A DNA stretch of 64,000 bases from Anaerotignum faecicola (GCF_003865035.1 NZ_BHVZ01000014.1:248001-312000), one strand, 5' to 3'; positions 7,444-15,263 are shown, numbered from the stretch's first letter. Numbers and translations are program-made. Notes: a model not told the origin generated them from the letters alone.

Positions 7444-8314
7444 AAGAAGCTTTTGGGAGACGGACGAGGCAAGGGAACTGACACCGGAGGAGAAATACTT
7501 CTGGATGTACTTACAGACCAATGCGAACGTGAACACTCTGGGGTGCTATGCCTTCCGGATGCGAAAGGCTGTGGACGAGACAGGATACAACAAGGACACG
7601 CTGGAGAAGCTGCTGGACATCATGATCCAGCGTGGCATGATTCTTTACGATGCGACAACGAGAGAAGTTTTCCTTCTGCACTGGGGCAAGACGAATTGGA
7701 ACCGCCAGACAGCAACACTGCGCGCCATGAAAGCCGATTTGAAGGAGATCCGCTCCGAAATGATAAAATTCAAAATAAACACGCAGTTAGAAAAAAGCGG
7801 CATTTTTACGAAGGAAGGCGAAAATGATAAAGTTTCCGAAGAAAATGATAAAGCCGAAAATGCCGAGATTTCAGCAAAAACAGCGAACGAAGGGAACAAT
7901 CGGGAACAAACGGGAACAAACGGGAACAATCAAGGCGGAGAAGGAGAAGGAGAAGGAGAAGGAGAAAAGAAAAAAGAAAAAGAAAAAATCCTCAAGAGCG
8001 ATTCCGAAGCGTTTGCTGCCTTCTGGGAGGCATACCCGAACAAGAAAAACAAGGCTGTTGCCGTGAAGCGTTGGGACAGCCTGCGCGTGACGGCAGGGCT
8101 TTACGAGAAAATCATGGCGGGGCTTGCCAAGGCGAAGCACAGCATGGAGTGGGCGGAGAGAGGGGGAAAATACATCCCCTATCCCTCAACGTGGCTGAAT
8201 GCGGAGGGTTGGGAGAACGAATACCGACCGCTTGCGCCGGAGCGGCCAACACCGCCGCCTACAACGCCCGGCAACGATGCCCTTGCAAGCCGCAGAGGGC
8301 TGGTCGGCGGCTAA
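7418..8314 (+). CDS. DnaD-like phage replication initiator
   Basis: The 298-residue protein has an N-terminal winged-helix-like region (residues 1-100: ERSFWETDEARELTPEEKYF, then LGCYAFRMRK). A low-complexity linker follows (about 145-195, with GEGEGEGEKKKEKEK encoded by GGAGAA repeats and a triple CGGGAACAAA). The C-terminal segment AAFWEAYPNKKNKAVAVKRW is typical of phage replisome organisers. It would bind the phage origin and load the DnaB helicase encoded next. Slippage in the trinucleotide tract could change linker length without a frameshift. Confidence 0.75.
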   Translation: MGMTYSKIERSFWETDEARELTPEEKYFWMYLQTNANVNTLGCYAFRMRKAVDETGYNKDTLEKLLDIMIQRGMILYDATTREVFLLHWGKTNWNRQTATLRAMKADLKEIRSEMIKFKINTQLEKSGIFTKEGENDKVSEENDKAENAEISAKTANEGNNREQTGTNGNNQGGEGEGEGEGEKKKEKEKILKSDSEAFAAFWEAYPNKKNKAVAVKRWDSLRVTAGLYEKIMAGLAKAKHSMEWAERGGKYIPYPSTWLNAEGWENEYRPLAPERPTPPPTTPGNDALASRRGLVGG

Positions 8315-8335
8315 GGGGAAGGAGCGTGAAGCAGG

Positions 8336-9694
8336 ATGGACGCGTTCAAGGATTTACACAGCGAGGAGACGGAGCGCGCGGCTTTGGGGTGCATGTTTCT
8401 GGACAGGAGCGCGGCAGCACTGGGGAAAACGATGCTGCTGGCGGAGGACTTCTACACGCCGATGTATCGGGTGATTTTCGAGGCGATGCAGGGGGTAGAG
8501 GAGATCGACGCGGTGACGGTGATGAACGAGCTGGCGCGCAGGGGCGAGGCTGAGAGGATCGGGATTGACCGGATTGCGGGGATTACGCACGAAATATCCA
8601 CGAGCGTTTACCTACGCAGCTACATAGACGACCTCAAGCGGCTTGCTTACCTGCGGCGGGTGGTGCGGACGGCGCAGGAGATGGCGCAGGCGGCATACAG
8701 GCAGGACATTGGCGGCATTGACCGGAGCATGGCAGCCATGCGCGGGGACGGCTGGGGCAGCGCGGAGATTGTGACGCTGGCGGATGCCACGGAAAAGCAC
8801 ATTCGCGAGATTGCGGCGTTACGGGAAAGCGGCAAGAAAATCGTCGGCTTGCCGACGGGCTTCACTGACCTTGACCTGATGCTTGGGGGACTGCGGAACG
8901 GGGATTTCTGCATTCTGGCGGCAAGACCGAGCATGGGCAAGAGTGCGCTTGCCTTAGACATTGCGAAGCACGCGCAGAAAAGCATGACGGAGCAAGCGGA
9001 CAGGGTGGTTTTCTTCTCACTGGAAATGCCGGACAAGAGCCTCGGAAACCGCGGCTACACATCGGAATTTCTGATTGACAACGACCGTTTTGCGGTGGGG
9101 GCGAATGATGCGGCATGGCAGGAGACGCTGCGAGGGGTGGCGGAAAACCGCGCGGACTACGAAAGCGGCGCAGGGCGGCTGATCATCCGAGACGAGACGG
9201 GGCAGACGGTGGAAAAAATGAGCGCGTTTCTGCACGGCTTACAGGGACAGGGAATCCGCCCGCGGTTCATCGTGGTGGACTATTTACAGCTGATTGTGAG
9301 CAAGGGGCAGGACAGGGTGCGTGAGGTTGGGAACATCAGCCGCGGCTTAAAGCAAATGGCGAAGGACTGGGACTGCCCGGTTTTGGCACTTTCCCAGCTA
9401 AGCCGAGGACCGGAAGGGCGCGCCGACCACAGACCGATTCTTTCGGATTTGCGTGACAGCGGCGACATTGAGCAAGATGCGGACGTGATTCTTTTTCTTT
9501 ACCGTGACGAATATTACTACCCGGACACGGAGAAGAAGAACACGGCGGAGCTGAACATTGCGAAGCAGAGGAACGGTCCGACAGGAACGATTGCGCTGAC
9601 ATGGATGCCGAGAAGCACGACCTTCCGCAGCGCGGCAGGGTTCCATGAGACGAAGGAAGCACCGCCAAAGGAATGGGTACAGGAACATCTTTGA
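8336..9694 (+). CDS. dnaB: Replicative DNA helicase, DnaB family
   Basis: The 452-residue protein has the DnaB N-terminal domain (residues 5-110) and a RecA-like C-terminal domain starting near GLPTGFTDLDLMLGGL. Visible motifs are Walker A ARPSMGKSALAL, SLEMP, Walker B IVVDYLQLI, and SDLRDSGDIEQDADVILFLYR. It unwinds DNA ahead of the replication fork as a hexamer. Length and motifs are normal, so the phage supplies its own helicase. It follows the initiator by 21 bases. Confidence 0.93.
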   Translation: MDAFKDLHSEETERAALGCMFLDRSAAALGKTMLLAEDFYTPMYRVIFEAMQGVEEIDAVTVMNELARRGEAERIGIDRIAGITHEISTSVYLRSYIDDLKRLAYLRRVVRTAQEMAQAAYRQDIGGIDRSMAAMRGDGWGSAEIVTLADATEKHIREIAALRESGKKIVGLPTGFTDLDLMLGGLRNGDFCILAARPSMGKSALALDIAKHAQKSMTEQADRVVFFSLEMPDKSLGNRGYTSEFLIDNDRFAVGANDAAWQETLRGVAENRADYESGAGRLIIRDETGQTVEKMSAFLHGLQGQGIRPRFIVVDYLQLIVSKGQDRVREVGNISRGLKQMAKDWDCPVLALSQLSRGPEGRADHRPILSDLRDSGDIEQDADVILFLYRDEYYYPDTEKKNTAELNIAKQRNGPTGTIALTWMPRSTTFRSAAGFHETKEAPPKEWVQEHL

Positions 9695-9718
9695 TTTCAA
9701 GGCGGACGAGGTGATAAC

Positions 9719-10072
9719 ATGAAAAACGAGAAGCAGGAAAGCCCGGCGGCAGAGATTCTCTGGCTGCGAGGGCTTCGCGCCTTTGTGGCGGAAAACAGCA
9801 CAGAGCGGCTTTTGGCGGAGGCGGATGCCCTAGATGCGGCACGCGCGGAGGCGGAGGCGGACAAGCAGACGCTTTTCCTGCGAACGCTTGCGCTAATCGA
9901 AAAAGGGGAGAAGGCGGACTTTTACAGCCGGGTGCTGCAATATGCGGAGCTGAAGGAGAGAGAGGAGAAGGGCGGCGCAGAGAAGGCAATCCGCAGGCAT
10001 TGGGGGGAGCTGCAGCAGATGGAGAGAGGGATAAAGCGAAGATATGAAAAGCTGAGGGAGGGGTGCAGGTGA
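9719..10072 (+). CDS. Phage protein of unknown function, helical
   Basis: The 117-residue protein is almost entirely helical and rich in Ala, Glu, Arg and Leu, with likely coiled-coil stretches. It ends in the basic sequence RRYEKLREGCR. ATG 9719 follows GAGGTGATAAC. The gene lies between dnaB and the late-regulator-like gene and overlaps the latter by 4 bases. No family is recognised. Confidence 0.6.
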   Translation: MKNEKQESPAAEILWLRGLRAFVAENSTERLLAEADALDAARAEAEADKQTLFLRTLALIEKGEKADFYSRVLQYAELKEREEKGGAEKAIRRHWGELQQMERGIKRRYEKLREGCR

Positions 10073-10536
10073 CGAGCAAGAAAGAGATGGCGCGGCTGAT
10101 TGCGCAGATGGCAGACACGCCGGAAACAACGCAGTGGCTGCGGGAGCGGAACGAGGCAATGCGCAGAAGTTTGCGGGACATTTCGCTTTCCGCAGTGCAA
10201 TATGACGCAGTGGGCGGGCGGAGCGGACACGGGGACAGCACAGCCGAGAAGGTTTTGAAGCGAGCGGAGACAGAGGAGCGGATCCGCACCAACGAAAGAG
10301 CGATTCGAGACAGGCTGCGCCTACATTCTGACTTAAGCCTTGTGATGGCGGAGGCACTGACGGCGGAGGAGCGGACGATCATCTGGGGGAAGCATGCGGA
10401 GCATCTGGCATGGGAGCGGGTGGCGAGGAAGGCGAGACTTTCCAGAACTGCCTGCTTTCGGAAGGAGGCGGAGGGGATGGAGAAGCTTTGCAGGGCTTGG
10501 GATGAGAAGGAAAAAGAAAAAAGCAAGGACACCTGA
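10069..10536 (+). CDS. ArpU/RinA-like late transcription regulator
   Basis: The protein is 155 residues from GTG 10069, which is well spaced from GGAGGGG; GTG 10063 is an alternative. The C-terminal third (LTAEERTIIWGKHAEHLAWE, then VARKARLSRTACFRKEAEGM) resembles the sigma-70 region-4 HTH of ArpU, RinA and LmaC-type phage regulators. Such proteins switch on packaging and structural genes. Position at the end of the early operon and before the control region fits. A strong terminator overlaps the stop codon. Confidence 0.7.
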   Translation: MTSKKEMARLIAQMADTPETTQWLRERNEAMRRSLRDISLSAVQYDAVGGRSGHGDSTAEKVLKRAETEERIRTNERAIRDRLRLHSDLSLVMAEALTAEERTIIWGKHAEHLAWERVARKARLSRTACFRKEAEGMEKLCRAWDEKEKEKSKDT

Positions 10537-10553
10537 GGTGTCCTTGCTTTTTT
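10519..10553 (+). terminator. Intrinsic terminator of the early/replication operon
   Basis: AAAGCAAGGACACC and GGTGTCCTTGCTTT form a 14-bp stem with loop TGA, followed by T residues. It sits at the end of the regulator gene and so closes the long early operon. Its 3' half is duplicated at 11,343. Confidence 0.9.
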
Positions 10554-10562
10554 GGTGAGACA
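10533..10562 (+). repeat. 30-bp direct repeat, left copy
   Basis: The 30 bases from CTGAGGTGTCC to GGTGAGACA recur exactly at 11,343-11,372. They flank one AT-rich gene and include the right half of the terminator, so the pair looks like the scar of a cassette insertion or a homologous exchange. Confidence 0.9.
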
Positions 10563-10570
10563 TTTTTTTA

Positions 10571-10600
10571 TTGAGGCGGATTTTTATTTTATGGTAAAAT
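10571..10600 (+). promoter_or_regulatory. Promoter of the AT-rich cargo gene
   Basis: There is a -35 TTGAGG (10,571-10,576), an 18-bp spacer, and an extended -10 TGGTAAAAT with the hexamer at 10,595-10,600. It lies 39 bases before the start codon and directly behind the terminator, so the gene has its own transcription. Confidence 0.65.
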
Positions 10601-10638
10601 GAAACAATAAACGGAGTTATATTATGGAGGTGAAGAAT

Positions 10639-11313
10639 ATGCAAGAAAGATGCGACATGAAAGAGATACAGAAGATGCTAGGTTCTTTCAGTTGTCCGGA
10701 GTTAGCAGAATTGAGTGCGCTAGCAACAAAATATAAAATGAATTTTGCCGATTTGGGAATAAAAAGAGATTTGATTGATCCGAAATTAAAGGATAACCTA
10801 GAGGAAATATCAAAAGTAATGCGTTTATGGAGAGAAAATATAGATTTTCAATCATTGGAAAAGACAATAGAGACATTCAAGACAAATAATTTTTTTGAAA
10901 GTCCTGAATATAGTGCTTTGATTAAGAAAATGGAGGAAATTGCAAAACCGGGTGCAGCTTTGCAAAAATACTGGAAGGGTGCACTGGATACGATGCAAGA
11001 AGTGGCTCTCCATAACCCGAATGCGGTGGCAGATTATCTCGAATCAGTAGGGAAAGAGTTTGATTGTTCTGTCATTCAAGAAGAAATATCTTTCAGCGAA
11101 GAAGAGATAGAGCATATTTCTTCGGAGGAATTTGCAGAGGCTTTTAAAGAACAGCTTGAAAATCCGGAAGGATTTCAGGAACGGGTTGCGAATTGGACAG
11201 AAGGAAAGAGAAAGGAATATTATATTTTAAGGGGAGTAATTAGTATTGTGATTCATATTATATATGATGTAGCACTGCTTCCTTGGTTGCAAAGTCTTGT
11301 AAATCTAAAGTGA
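10639..11313 (+). CDS. AT-rich moron/cargo gene of unknown function
   Basis: The protein is 224 residues from ATG 10639, 7 bases after GGAGGT; ATG 10624 is too close to the same site. It is helical and acidic in the middle (ISFSEEEIEHISSEEFAEAF). A single C-terminal hydrophobic segment (GVISIVIHIIYDVALLPWL) could anchor it in the membrane. The gene has its own promoter and terminator, is visibly more AT-rich than its neighbours, and lies between direct repeats. It is therefore probably cargo expressed during lysogeny. A role in host defence or superinfection exclusion is possible but not shown. Confidence 0.6.
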   Translation: MQERCDMKEIQKMLGSFSCPELAELSALATKYKMNFADLGIKRDLIDPKLKDNLEEISKVMRLWRENIDFQSLEKTIETFKTNNFFESPEYSALIKKMEEIAKPGAALQKYWKGALDTMQEVALHNPNAVADYLESVGKEFDCSVIQEEISFSEEEIEHISSEEFAEAFKEQLENPEGFQERVANWTEGKRKEYYILRGVISIVIHIIYDVALLPWLQSLVNLK

Positions 11314-11330
11314 AGTTAAGAAGAAAATGA

Positions 11331-11366
11331 AAAAGGCAAGGACTGAGGTGTCCTTGCTTTTTTGGT
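11331..11366 (+). terminator. Intrinsic terminator after the cargo gene
   Basis: AAGGCAAGGAC and GTCCTTGCTTTTTT form a stem with loop TGAGGT. The 3' half is identical to the terminator at 10,519-10,553. Confidence 0.85.
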
Positions 11367-11372
11367 GAGACA
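11343..11372 (+). repeat. 30-bp direct repeat, right copy
   Basis: This is identical to 10,533-10,562. The two copies are 810 bases apart and enclose the cargo gene with its promoter. Confidence 0.9.
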
Positions 11373-11377
11373 GTCTA

Positions 11378-11454
11378 TTGACATTATCACTAAAGTTAGT
11401 GATAGCAGTTTGTGCATATTGTCACTTGAAATAGTGATATGCTTTTGTTATGAT
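11378..11454 (+). promoter_or_regulatory. Promoter region with two palindromic operators
   Basis: The region holds TTGACA at 11,378 and a perfect palindrome TATCACTAA-AG-TTAGTGATA at 11,385-11,404. A second imperfect palindrome, TGTCACTTGAAATAGTGATA, is at 11,420-11,439. A good promoter has -35 TTGAAA at 11,426-11,431, a 17-bp spacer, and -10 TATGAT at 11,449-11,454. The second operator overlaps this -35. The downstream XRE protein is the obvious candidate to bind both sites and autoregulate. Confidence 0.75.
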
Positions 11455-11482
11455 AAGAATACGAAAGAAGGAGGTGCATAAA

Positions 11483-11686
11483 ATGGGTATCAGCTATGAC
11501 AAAATGTTGAAGCTATTTCAAGAAAGGGGTATCACAAGCTACACGATGAAAAAAGAAAAAATCATCGGGCAGGCAACCTGGAAGAAGATTCAGGAGGGCG
11601 GAAACATTGACACAAAGAGTCTGGGTGCCTTATGTGGGTTTCTGGACTGCCAGCCGGGGGATATACTGGAATATGTGAAGGATTGA
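11483..11686 (+). CDS. Small XRE-family HTH repressor
   Basis: The 67-residue protein is a minimal Cro/CI-type HTH domain of the YozG-like group. Residues 1-45 contain YDKMLKLFQERGITSYTMKK and ATWKKIQEGG, then SLGALCGFLDCQPGDILEY. ATG 11483 follows AAGGAGGTGCATAA. It is preceded by two palindromic operators and followed by a toxin-antitoxin pair, suggesting that it controls all three genes. Confidence 0.85.
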   Translation: MGISYDKMLKLFQERGITSYTMKKEKIIGQATWKKIQEGGNIDTKSLGALCGFLDCQPGDILEYVKD

Positions 11687-11700
11687 AGGGAGTGGATGGA

Positions 11701-11916
11701 ATGAGCGAAAGAGAAATGGCGGCAAGCTTACTGGAAAGAGTTCCTGATTACAAGATGGGCTATGTATTGGCATATTTGCAAGGGATAACAGCGGACGAGG
11801 CTGCGGATGATGCTTTTTGCGAAAGGATGTACGAAAGCTATCGGAATGATCCCGATCCGGAGAAGGATGTTACCTATTCTTTAGAGGAGTGCAAAAAGGA
11901 ATGGGGGCTTGATTGA
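11701..11916 (+). CDS. RelB-like antitoxin
   Basis: The 71-residue acidic protein lies directly before, and overlaps by one base, a RelE/ParE-fold toxin. The N-terminal helix (SEREMAASLLERVPDYKMGY) and the acidic tail (YSLEECKKEWGLD) fit an antitoxin that wraps the toxin. No ribbon-helix-helix motif is obvious, so DNA binding may rest on the upstream XRE protein. The assignment depends strongly on context. Confidence 0.7.
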   Translation: MSEREMAASLLERVPDYKMGYVLAYLQGITADEAADDAFCERMYESYRNDPDPEKDVTYSLEECKKEWGLD

Positions 11917-12167
11917 TGTACAGAATCATCATCAAAAAGAGGGCGAAGAAATTCATTGACAAGCTGCCAAAGCAGGAGAAGCTCCGCCTTGTAACAGCCA
12001 TTGAAGAATTACCGAACGGCAGCGACATCAAGAAAATGAAAGGGCATGACGACCTGATGCGGCTGCGTGTGGGTGATTATCGTGTGGTTTATACGGTAGA
12101 CAACGGAGAATTGATTGTACTGGTAATTGATGCAGGGAACAGAGGAGAAATTTACAACAGATATTGA
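11916..12167 (+). CDS. RelE/ParE family toxin
   Basis: The 83-residue basic protein has the RelE fold pattern. It begins MYRIIIKKRAKKFIDKLPK, then IKKMKGHDDLMRLRVGDYRV and VYTVDNGELIVLVIDAGNRG, and ends YNRY. Relatives of this branch cut mRNA in the ribosomal A site or act on gyrase, and the sequence alone does not decide which. The ATG overlaps the antitoxin stop. A structured repeat with a T tract follows and may terminate the transcript. Confidence 0.85.
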   Translation: MYRIIIKKRAKKFIDKLPKQEKLRLVTAIEELPNGSDIKKMKGHDDLMRLRVGDYRVVYTVDNGELIVLVIDAGNRGEIYNRY

Positions 12168-12208
12168 ACGGAATGGGTGCCGAAAACGGCGGAGGAGTGA
12201 GAGAAAAG

Positions 12209-12342
12209 CGCTGCGAGGTGGTCAGTTTTCCTCGCTTTGCTTCGGAAACCGCTATATTTCGGCGTTCATTCCTCGCCTCACACAGCATTCGCTATACGTT
12301 CGCTCGTCATAAGCGAACGCCTCAACCGCTACTAGTGCAGCG
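12209..12342 (-). repeat. Dispersed structured element, copy B (inverted)
   Basis: Read on the minus strand it begins TAGTAGCGG like the others. The long-range arms are GGCGTTC and GAACGCC. The small hairpin is AGC-GAAT-GCT where other copies have ACC/GGT. Outer arms CGCTGC and GCAGCG enclose the whole element. On the + strand the right arm is followed by eight T residues, so the folded element may serve as terminator of the toxin operon. Confidence 0.85.
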
Positions 12343-12369
12343 TTTTTTTTATTTTAAACTAAAAAATGT

Positions 12370-12439
12370 ACGATTTGGGACGATTTGGGACGATTTGGAA
12401 CGATTTTGTACGATTTTGTACGATTTGGTACGATTGATA
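12370..12439 (+). repeat. Seven 10-bp iterons, ACGATTT(G/T)(G/T)N
   Basis: Units begin at 12,370, 12,380, 12,390, 12,400, 12,410, 12,420 and 12,430, exactly one helical turn apart. All start ACGATT and six start ACGATTT. A promoter-like pair (TTGTAC 12,416 and TATGAT 12,438) lies in the last units. Sites on one face of the helix suggest cooperative protein binding, for example by the late regulator, the small terminase (pac/cos recognition) or an initiator. There are no unique spacers, so it is not a CRISPR. Confidence 0.85.
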
Positions 12440-12443
12440 TGAT
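12416..12443 (+). promoter_or_regulatory. Possible late promoter overlapping the iterons
   Basis: There is a -35-like TTGTAC at 12,416-12,421, a 16-bp spacer, and -10 TATGAT at 12,438-12,443. The overlap with 10-bp repeats suggests a regulated promoter. It would face the packaging and head genes that start 520 bases downstream. A hairpin AGGAGA/TCTCCT (12,456-12,479) lies just after it. Confidence 0.45.
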
Positions 12444-12493
12444 ATAGTGGTATACAGGAGAGCTCGCGAGGGTTCTCCTTTCTTGTTTCCTCC

Positions 12494-12623
12494 TTAGTAG
12501 CGGACGTTGTCCTTGCTTATGACGAGCGAACGACTGACCGGCAGGTTGGGTGAGGCGAGGAATAAGGACAACGTGTTAGCGGTTTTTGAGCGTAAGCGAG
12601 AAAAACTTACCTACCGTTAGCGG
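12494..12623 (+). repeat. Dispersed structured element, copy C
   Basis: It opens TTAGTAGCGG. The long-range arms ACGTTGTCCTT and AAGGACAACGT are perfectly complementary over 11 bp and differ from the arms of copies A, B, D and F. The small hairpin is ACC-GGCA-GGT. The 3' hairpin is GTTTTT/AAAAAC where other copies have TTTCC/GGAAA. It ends near GTTAGCGG. Confidence 0.85.
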
Positions 12624-12647
12624 AAGGCAGTTTTTCAGCTGCCTTCC
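12622..12647 (+). terminator. Hairpin after element copy C
   Basis: GGAAGGCAG and CTGCCTTCC form a 9-bp stem with loop TTTTTCAG. No T tract follows, so it may be a structural or processing signal and not a terminator. From here to 12,963 I see no gene, only an AT-rich inverted repeat (TTTAACA/TGTTAAA around 12,785-12,808). Confidence 0.45.
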
Positions 12648-12963
12648 CTGCATAAACAGGGGGAGGGGCTGCATAAAATGCGCCGGAAGGGGCTTTTTCG
12701 GGGATTATTTAACTCTTTGGGGAAGTGTTAAGCAGAAGCGGCGAAAAATGGATTTCTTCCTAATAAGGGGGAGAAAAAGAAATATTTAACACAATATGGT
12801 GTTATGTTAAATAAAAAAAGAGCGAGGAAAGCGGCGAAAAGTATTGAAATTTCGGGCTTTCTTGGCTCTTTTGCATTTATGCGGCGATATACGCACGGAA
12901 ATTTATGCAGAAAAAAATCGGCACCGAAAACAGCAAAGTGCCGAAAAAAAAGGGGGTGAAAAG

Positions 12964-13566
12964 GTGGCGAGCAGCAACGAAAAAAAGATATACGAAAACA
13001 TGGAAAGCCTTGAAGAATGGGCGTTTGCGGGACTTTCGCAAAAGGAAATGGCGGAAATGCTGGGAATGGCATATTCTACATTTCGGGATCTGCGAAAGAA
13101 AATTCCGGCACTTTCGGCACTCTTAAAAAACAGTGCCGATTTTTTGAAAGCGGAGCAGAAGAAGGAAGTTGAGAAGGTGGAGGTTTCGCTTTTGAACCGA
13201 TGCCTGGGCTACAACGCGGACATCAAGAAGCACATGAAGGTGAAAAAGCCGATGCTGGGGACAGGCGGCGAGGTTTTGACGGACGCGAACGGGAAGGTCA
13301 TCACCGAGGAAGTGCTGGAGGAAGTGACGGAGCAGCAGCACGTTCCTGCGGACGTAGGGGCAATCAAATTTTATCTTTTGAACAAAGCAAAGGACAAATG
13401 GAAGGAGAACCCCGACAGGCTGGAGCTGGAGAAAAAGCGCGTTGCCAACGACACGAAGCGCACGAAGCTGGCGGAACAGGCGGCAAGCGGCGGCAGCGTG
13501 AGCGGAAAGACGATAGAGGAAATCTTGGAGGAAGCGGAAAGCGGTGGTGCAGATGCCGAGGTATGA
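12964..13566 (+). CDS. terS: Terminase small subunit
   Basis: The protein is 200 residues from GTG 12964, just after AAGGGGGTGAAAAG. Upstream in-frame codons (from 12,844) have no ribosome site and read as non-coding. Residues 8-45 hold an HTH (NMESLEEWAFAGLSQKEMAE, MLGMAYSTFRDL) like that of small terminases. A helical core follows, with a C-terminal Lys/Glu/Ala-rich tail for contact with TerL. It recognises the packaging site. It overlaps terL by 14 bases. Confidence 0.85.
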   Translation: MASSNEKKIYENMESLEEWAFAGLSQKEMAEMLGMAYSTFRDLRKKIPALSALLKNSADFLKAEQKKEVEKVEVSLLNRCLGYNADIKKHMKVKKPMLGTGGEVLTDANGKVITEEVLEEVTEQQHVPADVGAIKFYLLNKAKDKWKENPDRLELEKKRVANDTKRTKLAEQAASGGSVSGKTIEEILEEAESGGADAEV

Positions 13567-15262
13567 CGTTTTACGAGATGCGAAGAAATACATTGAAGCC
13601 TTTCTTTGCATCAAGACAAAGGAAAGCAAGATTGTTCCGTTTCGTTTGAACTCTGCGCAAAAGCGGCTTTATGACTGCATCAAGGAACAGCAGGCAGAGG
13701 GCAAGCCGATCCGCATTATCATTTTGAAAAGCAGGCAGATGGGCTTTTCCACGCTGACGGAGGCGTTGATTTATTACAAAACGGCGACCAGAAGCAACGT
13801 GAACAGCTTCATCATCACGCACAAGGACGATGCGACCACGAACCTTTTCAACATGAGCAAGCTATTTCAGGAGAGAAACCCTGCGAGACCGCTTTTAAAG
13901 AACAGCAACGCCAAGGAATTGATTTTTGAAAACCCCACGAAGAACCCGCGCGAAAAAGAGCGGCTTCCCGGACTGAAAAGCAAGATAAAATGTGCGACAG
14001 CCGGGGGCAAGGGTGTTGGGCGAAGCGACACCTTAACGAATGTGCATGCCTCGGAGCTGGCGTTCTGGCCGGGGGAGATTGCGGAGACCTACGCCGGACT
14101 GATGCAGGCGGTGCCTGCGACAAGGGACAGCATGGTTATTATCGAAAGCACGGCGAACGGATTCAACTTCTTCAAAAGCATGTGGGATGACGCGGTAGCC
14201 GGCAGGAATGACTACATTCCCTTCTTTGCGGCATGGTTTGAAATGGACGAATACCGTAGGGAATGGCACGGGGAGCAGCTGACGGAGGAGGAAGAAGCAC
14301 TCAAGGCTGCCTTCGGACTGGACAACGAGCAGATCATGTGGCGCAGGTGGTGCATCCGGAACAACTGCAACAACGACATAGACTTATTTCATCAGGAATA
14401 CCCGTCGACACCGGAGGAGGCATTTATTGCAACGGGGGCAGGGGTATTTGACAACAGGGCGATTATCATACGGCTGCGAACGATGGAGGAGACACCCAGA
14501 AGGGGACGCTTCACCTACACAGAGGCACAGGAGAGGCTTGACCGTATTCTTTTAAAGGAGCGGCGTTTTACCGAGGACGAAAAGGGGGAGATTCTTCTTT
14601 TCAAGGAGCCGGAGCAGGGCAGACCCTACACGCTGGGCGGAGACACGGCAGGAGAAGGGAGCGATTCCTTTACGGTGCAGGTGATTGACAACATTACAGG
14701 GGAGCAGATGGCGCGGCTGAAATGGCAACGCTGCGACGAGGACACCTATGCAAAGCAGGTCTACTGCCTTGGCAGGTACTACAATGACGCACTGGCGGCG
14801 GTGGAGACGAACTTTTCCACGCACCCACAAAAGGTGTTGGAATACTTACACTACCCGAAGCTTTATGTGCGGGAGATCTACGACAACTACGAGGGCAGGC
14901 TTCGGAAAAGTTTTGGCTTCCAAACGAACGGGCTGACGCGCCCTGTGCTGGTGGCAACGATGCAGGAGTTCATGCGGAGCAACTTACATCTGGTACATGA
15001 CAGGGACACCCTGCAGGAAATGCTTTGCTTCATCCGCAACGAAAAGGGGAGAGCGGAGGCGGAGCAGGGCGAGCATGACGACCTTGTGATGGCTTACGGG
15101 ATTGCATTGATGGCAAGAGCGAGCGGACAGCAGCGGATGGATGTGCCGGAAGAAAAGAGGGAGAAGAAAGCGAAATGGACGGCGGACATGTGGGAGGACT
15201 ACAGAAACGCCGGAGCGAAGGAGAAGGAATACCTGAAAGAGAAATGGGGTACGCCATGGTAG
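13553..15262 (+). CDS. terL: Terminase large subunit
   Basis: The protein is 569 residues from ATG 13553; GTG 13544 is also possible. The ATPase has a Walker-A-like IIILKSRQMGFST (about residues 60-72) and a Walker B / coupling region MVIIESTANGF. The RNase-H-like nuclease shows GGDTAGEGSDSF and the late acidic motif HDDLVMAYGIAL. The enzyme powers DNA into the procapsid and cuts the concatemer. The gene ends TGG TAG inside the left border of element copy D. Confidence 0.95.
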   Translation: MPRYDVLRDAKKYIEAFLCIKTKESKIVPFRLNSAQKRLYDCIKEQQAEGKPIRIIILKSRQMGFSTLTEALIYYKTATRSNVNSFIITHKDDATTNLFNMSKLFQERNPARPLLKNSNAKELIFENPTKNPREKERLPGLKSKIKCATAGGKGVGRSDTLTNVHASELAFWPGEIAETYAGLMQAVPATRDSMVIIESTANGFNFFKSMWDDAVAGRNDYIPFFAAWFEMDEYRREWHGEQLTEEEEALKAAFGLDNEQIMWRRWCIRNNCNNDIDLFHQEYPSTPEEAFIATGAGVFDNRAIIIRLRTMEETPRRGRFTYTEAQERLDRILLKERRFTEDEKGEILLFKEPEQGRPYTLGGDTAGEGSDSFTVQVIDNITGEQMARLKWQRCDEDTYAKQVYCLGRYYNDALAAVETNFSTHPQKVLEYLHYPKLYVREIYDNYEGRLRKSFGFQTNGLTRPVLVATMQEFMRSNLHLVHDRDTLQEMLCFIRNEKGRAEAEQGEHDDLVMAYGIALMARASGQQRMDVPEEKREKKAKWTADMWEDYRNAGAKEKEYLKEKWGTPW

Positions 15263-15263
15263 C

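Noticed and set aside
12370..12439. CRISPR array
   Set aside because: The 10-bp units are directly adjacent without spacers, so they are iterons.
12844..12963. 40-codon N-terminal extension of TerS
   Set aside because: There is no ribosome site before 12,844 and the translation is unlike terminase. GTG 12964 has a strong site.
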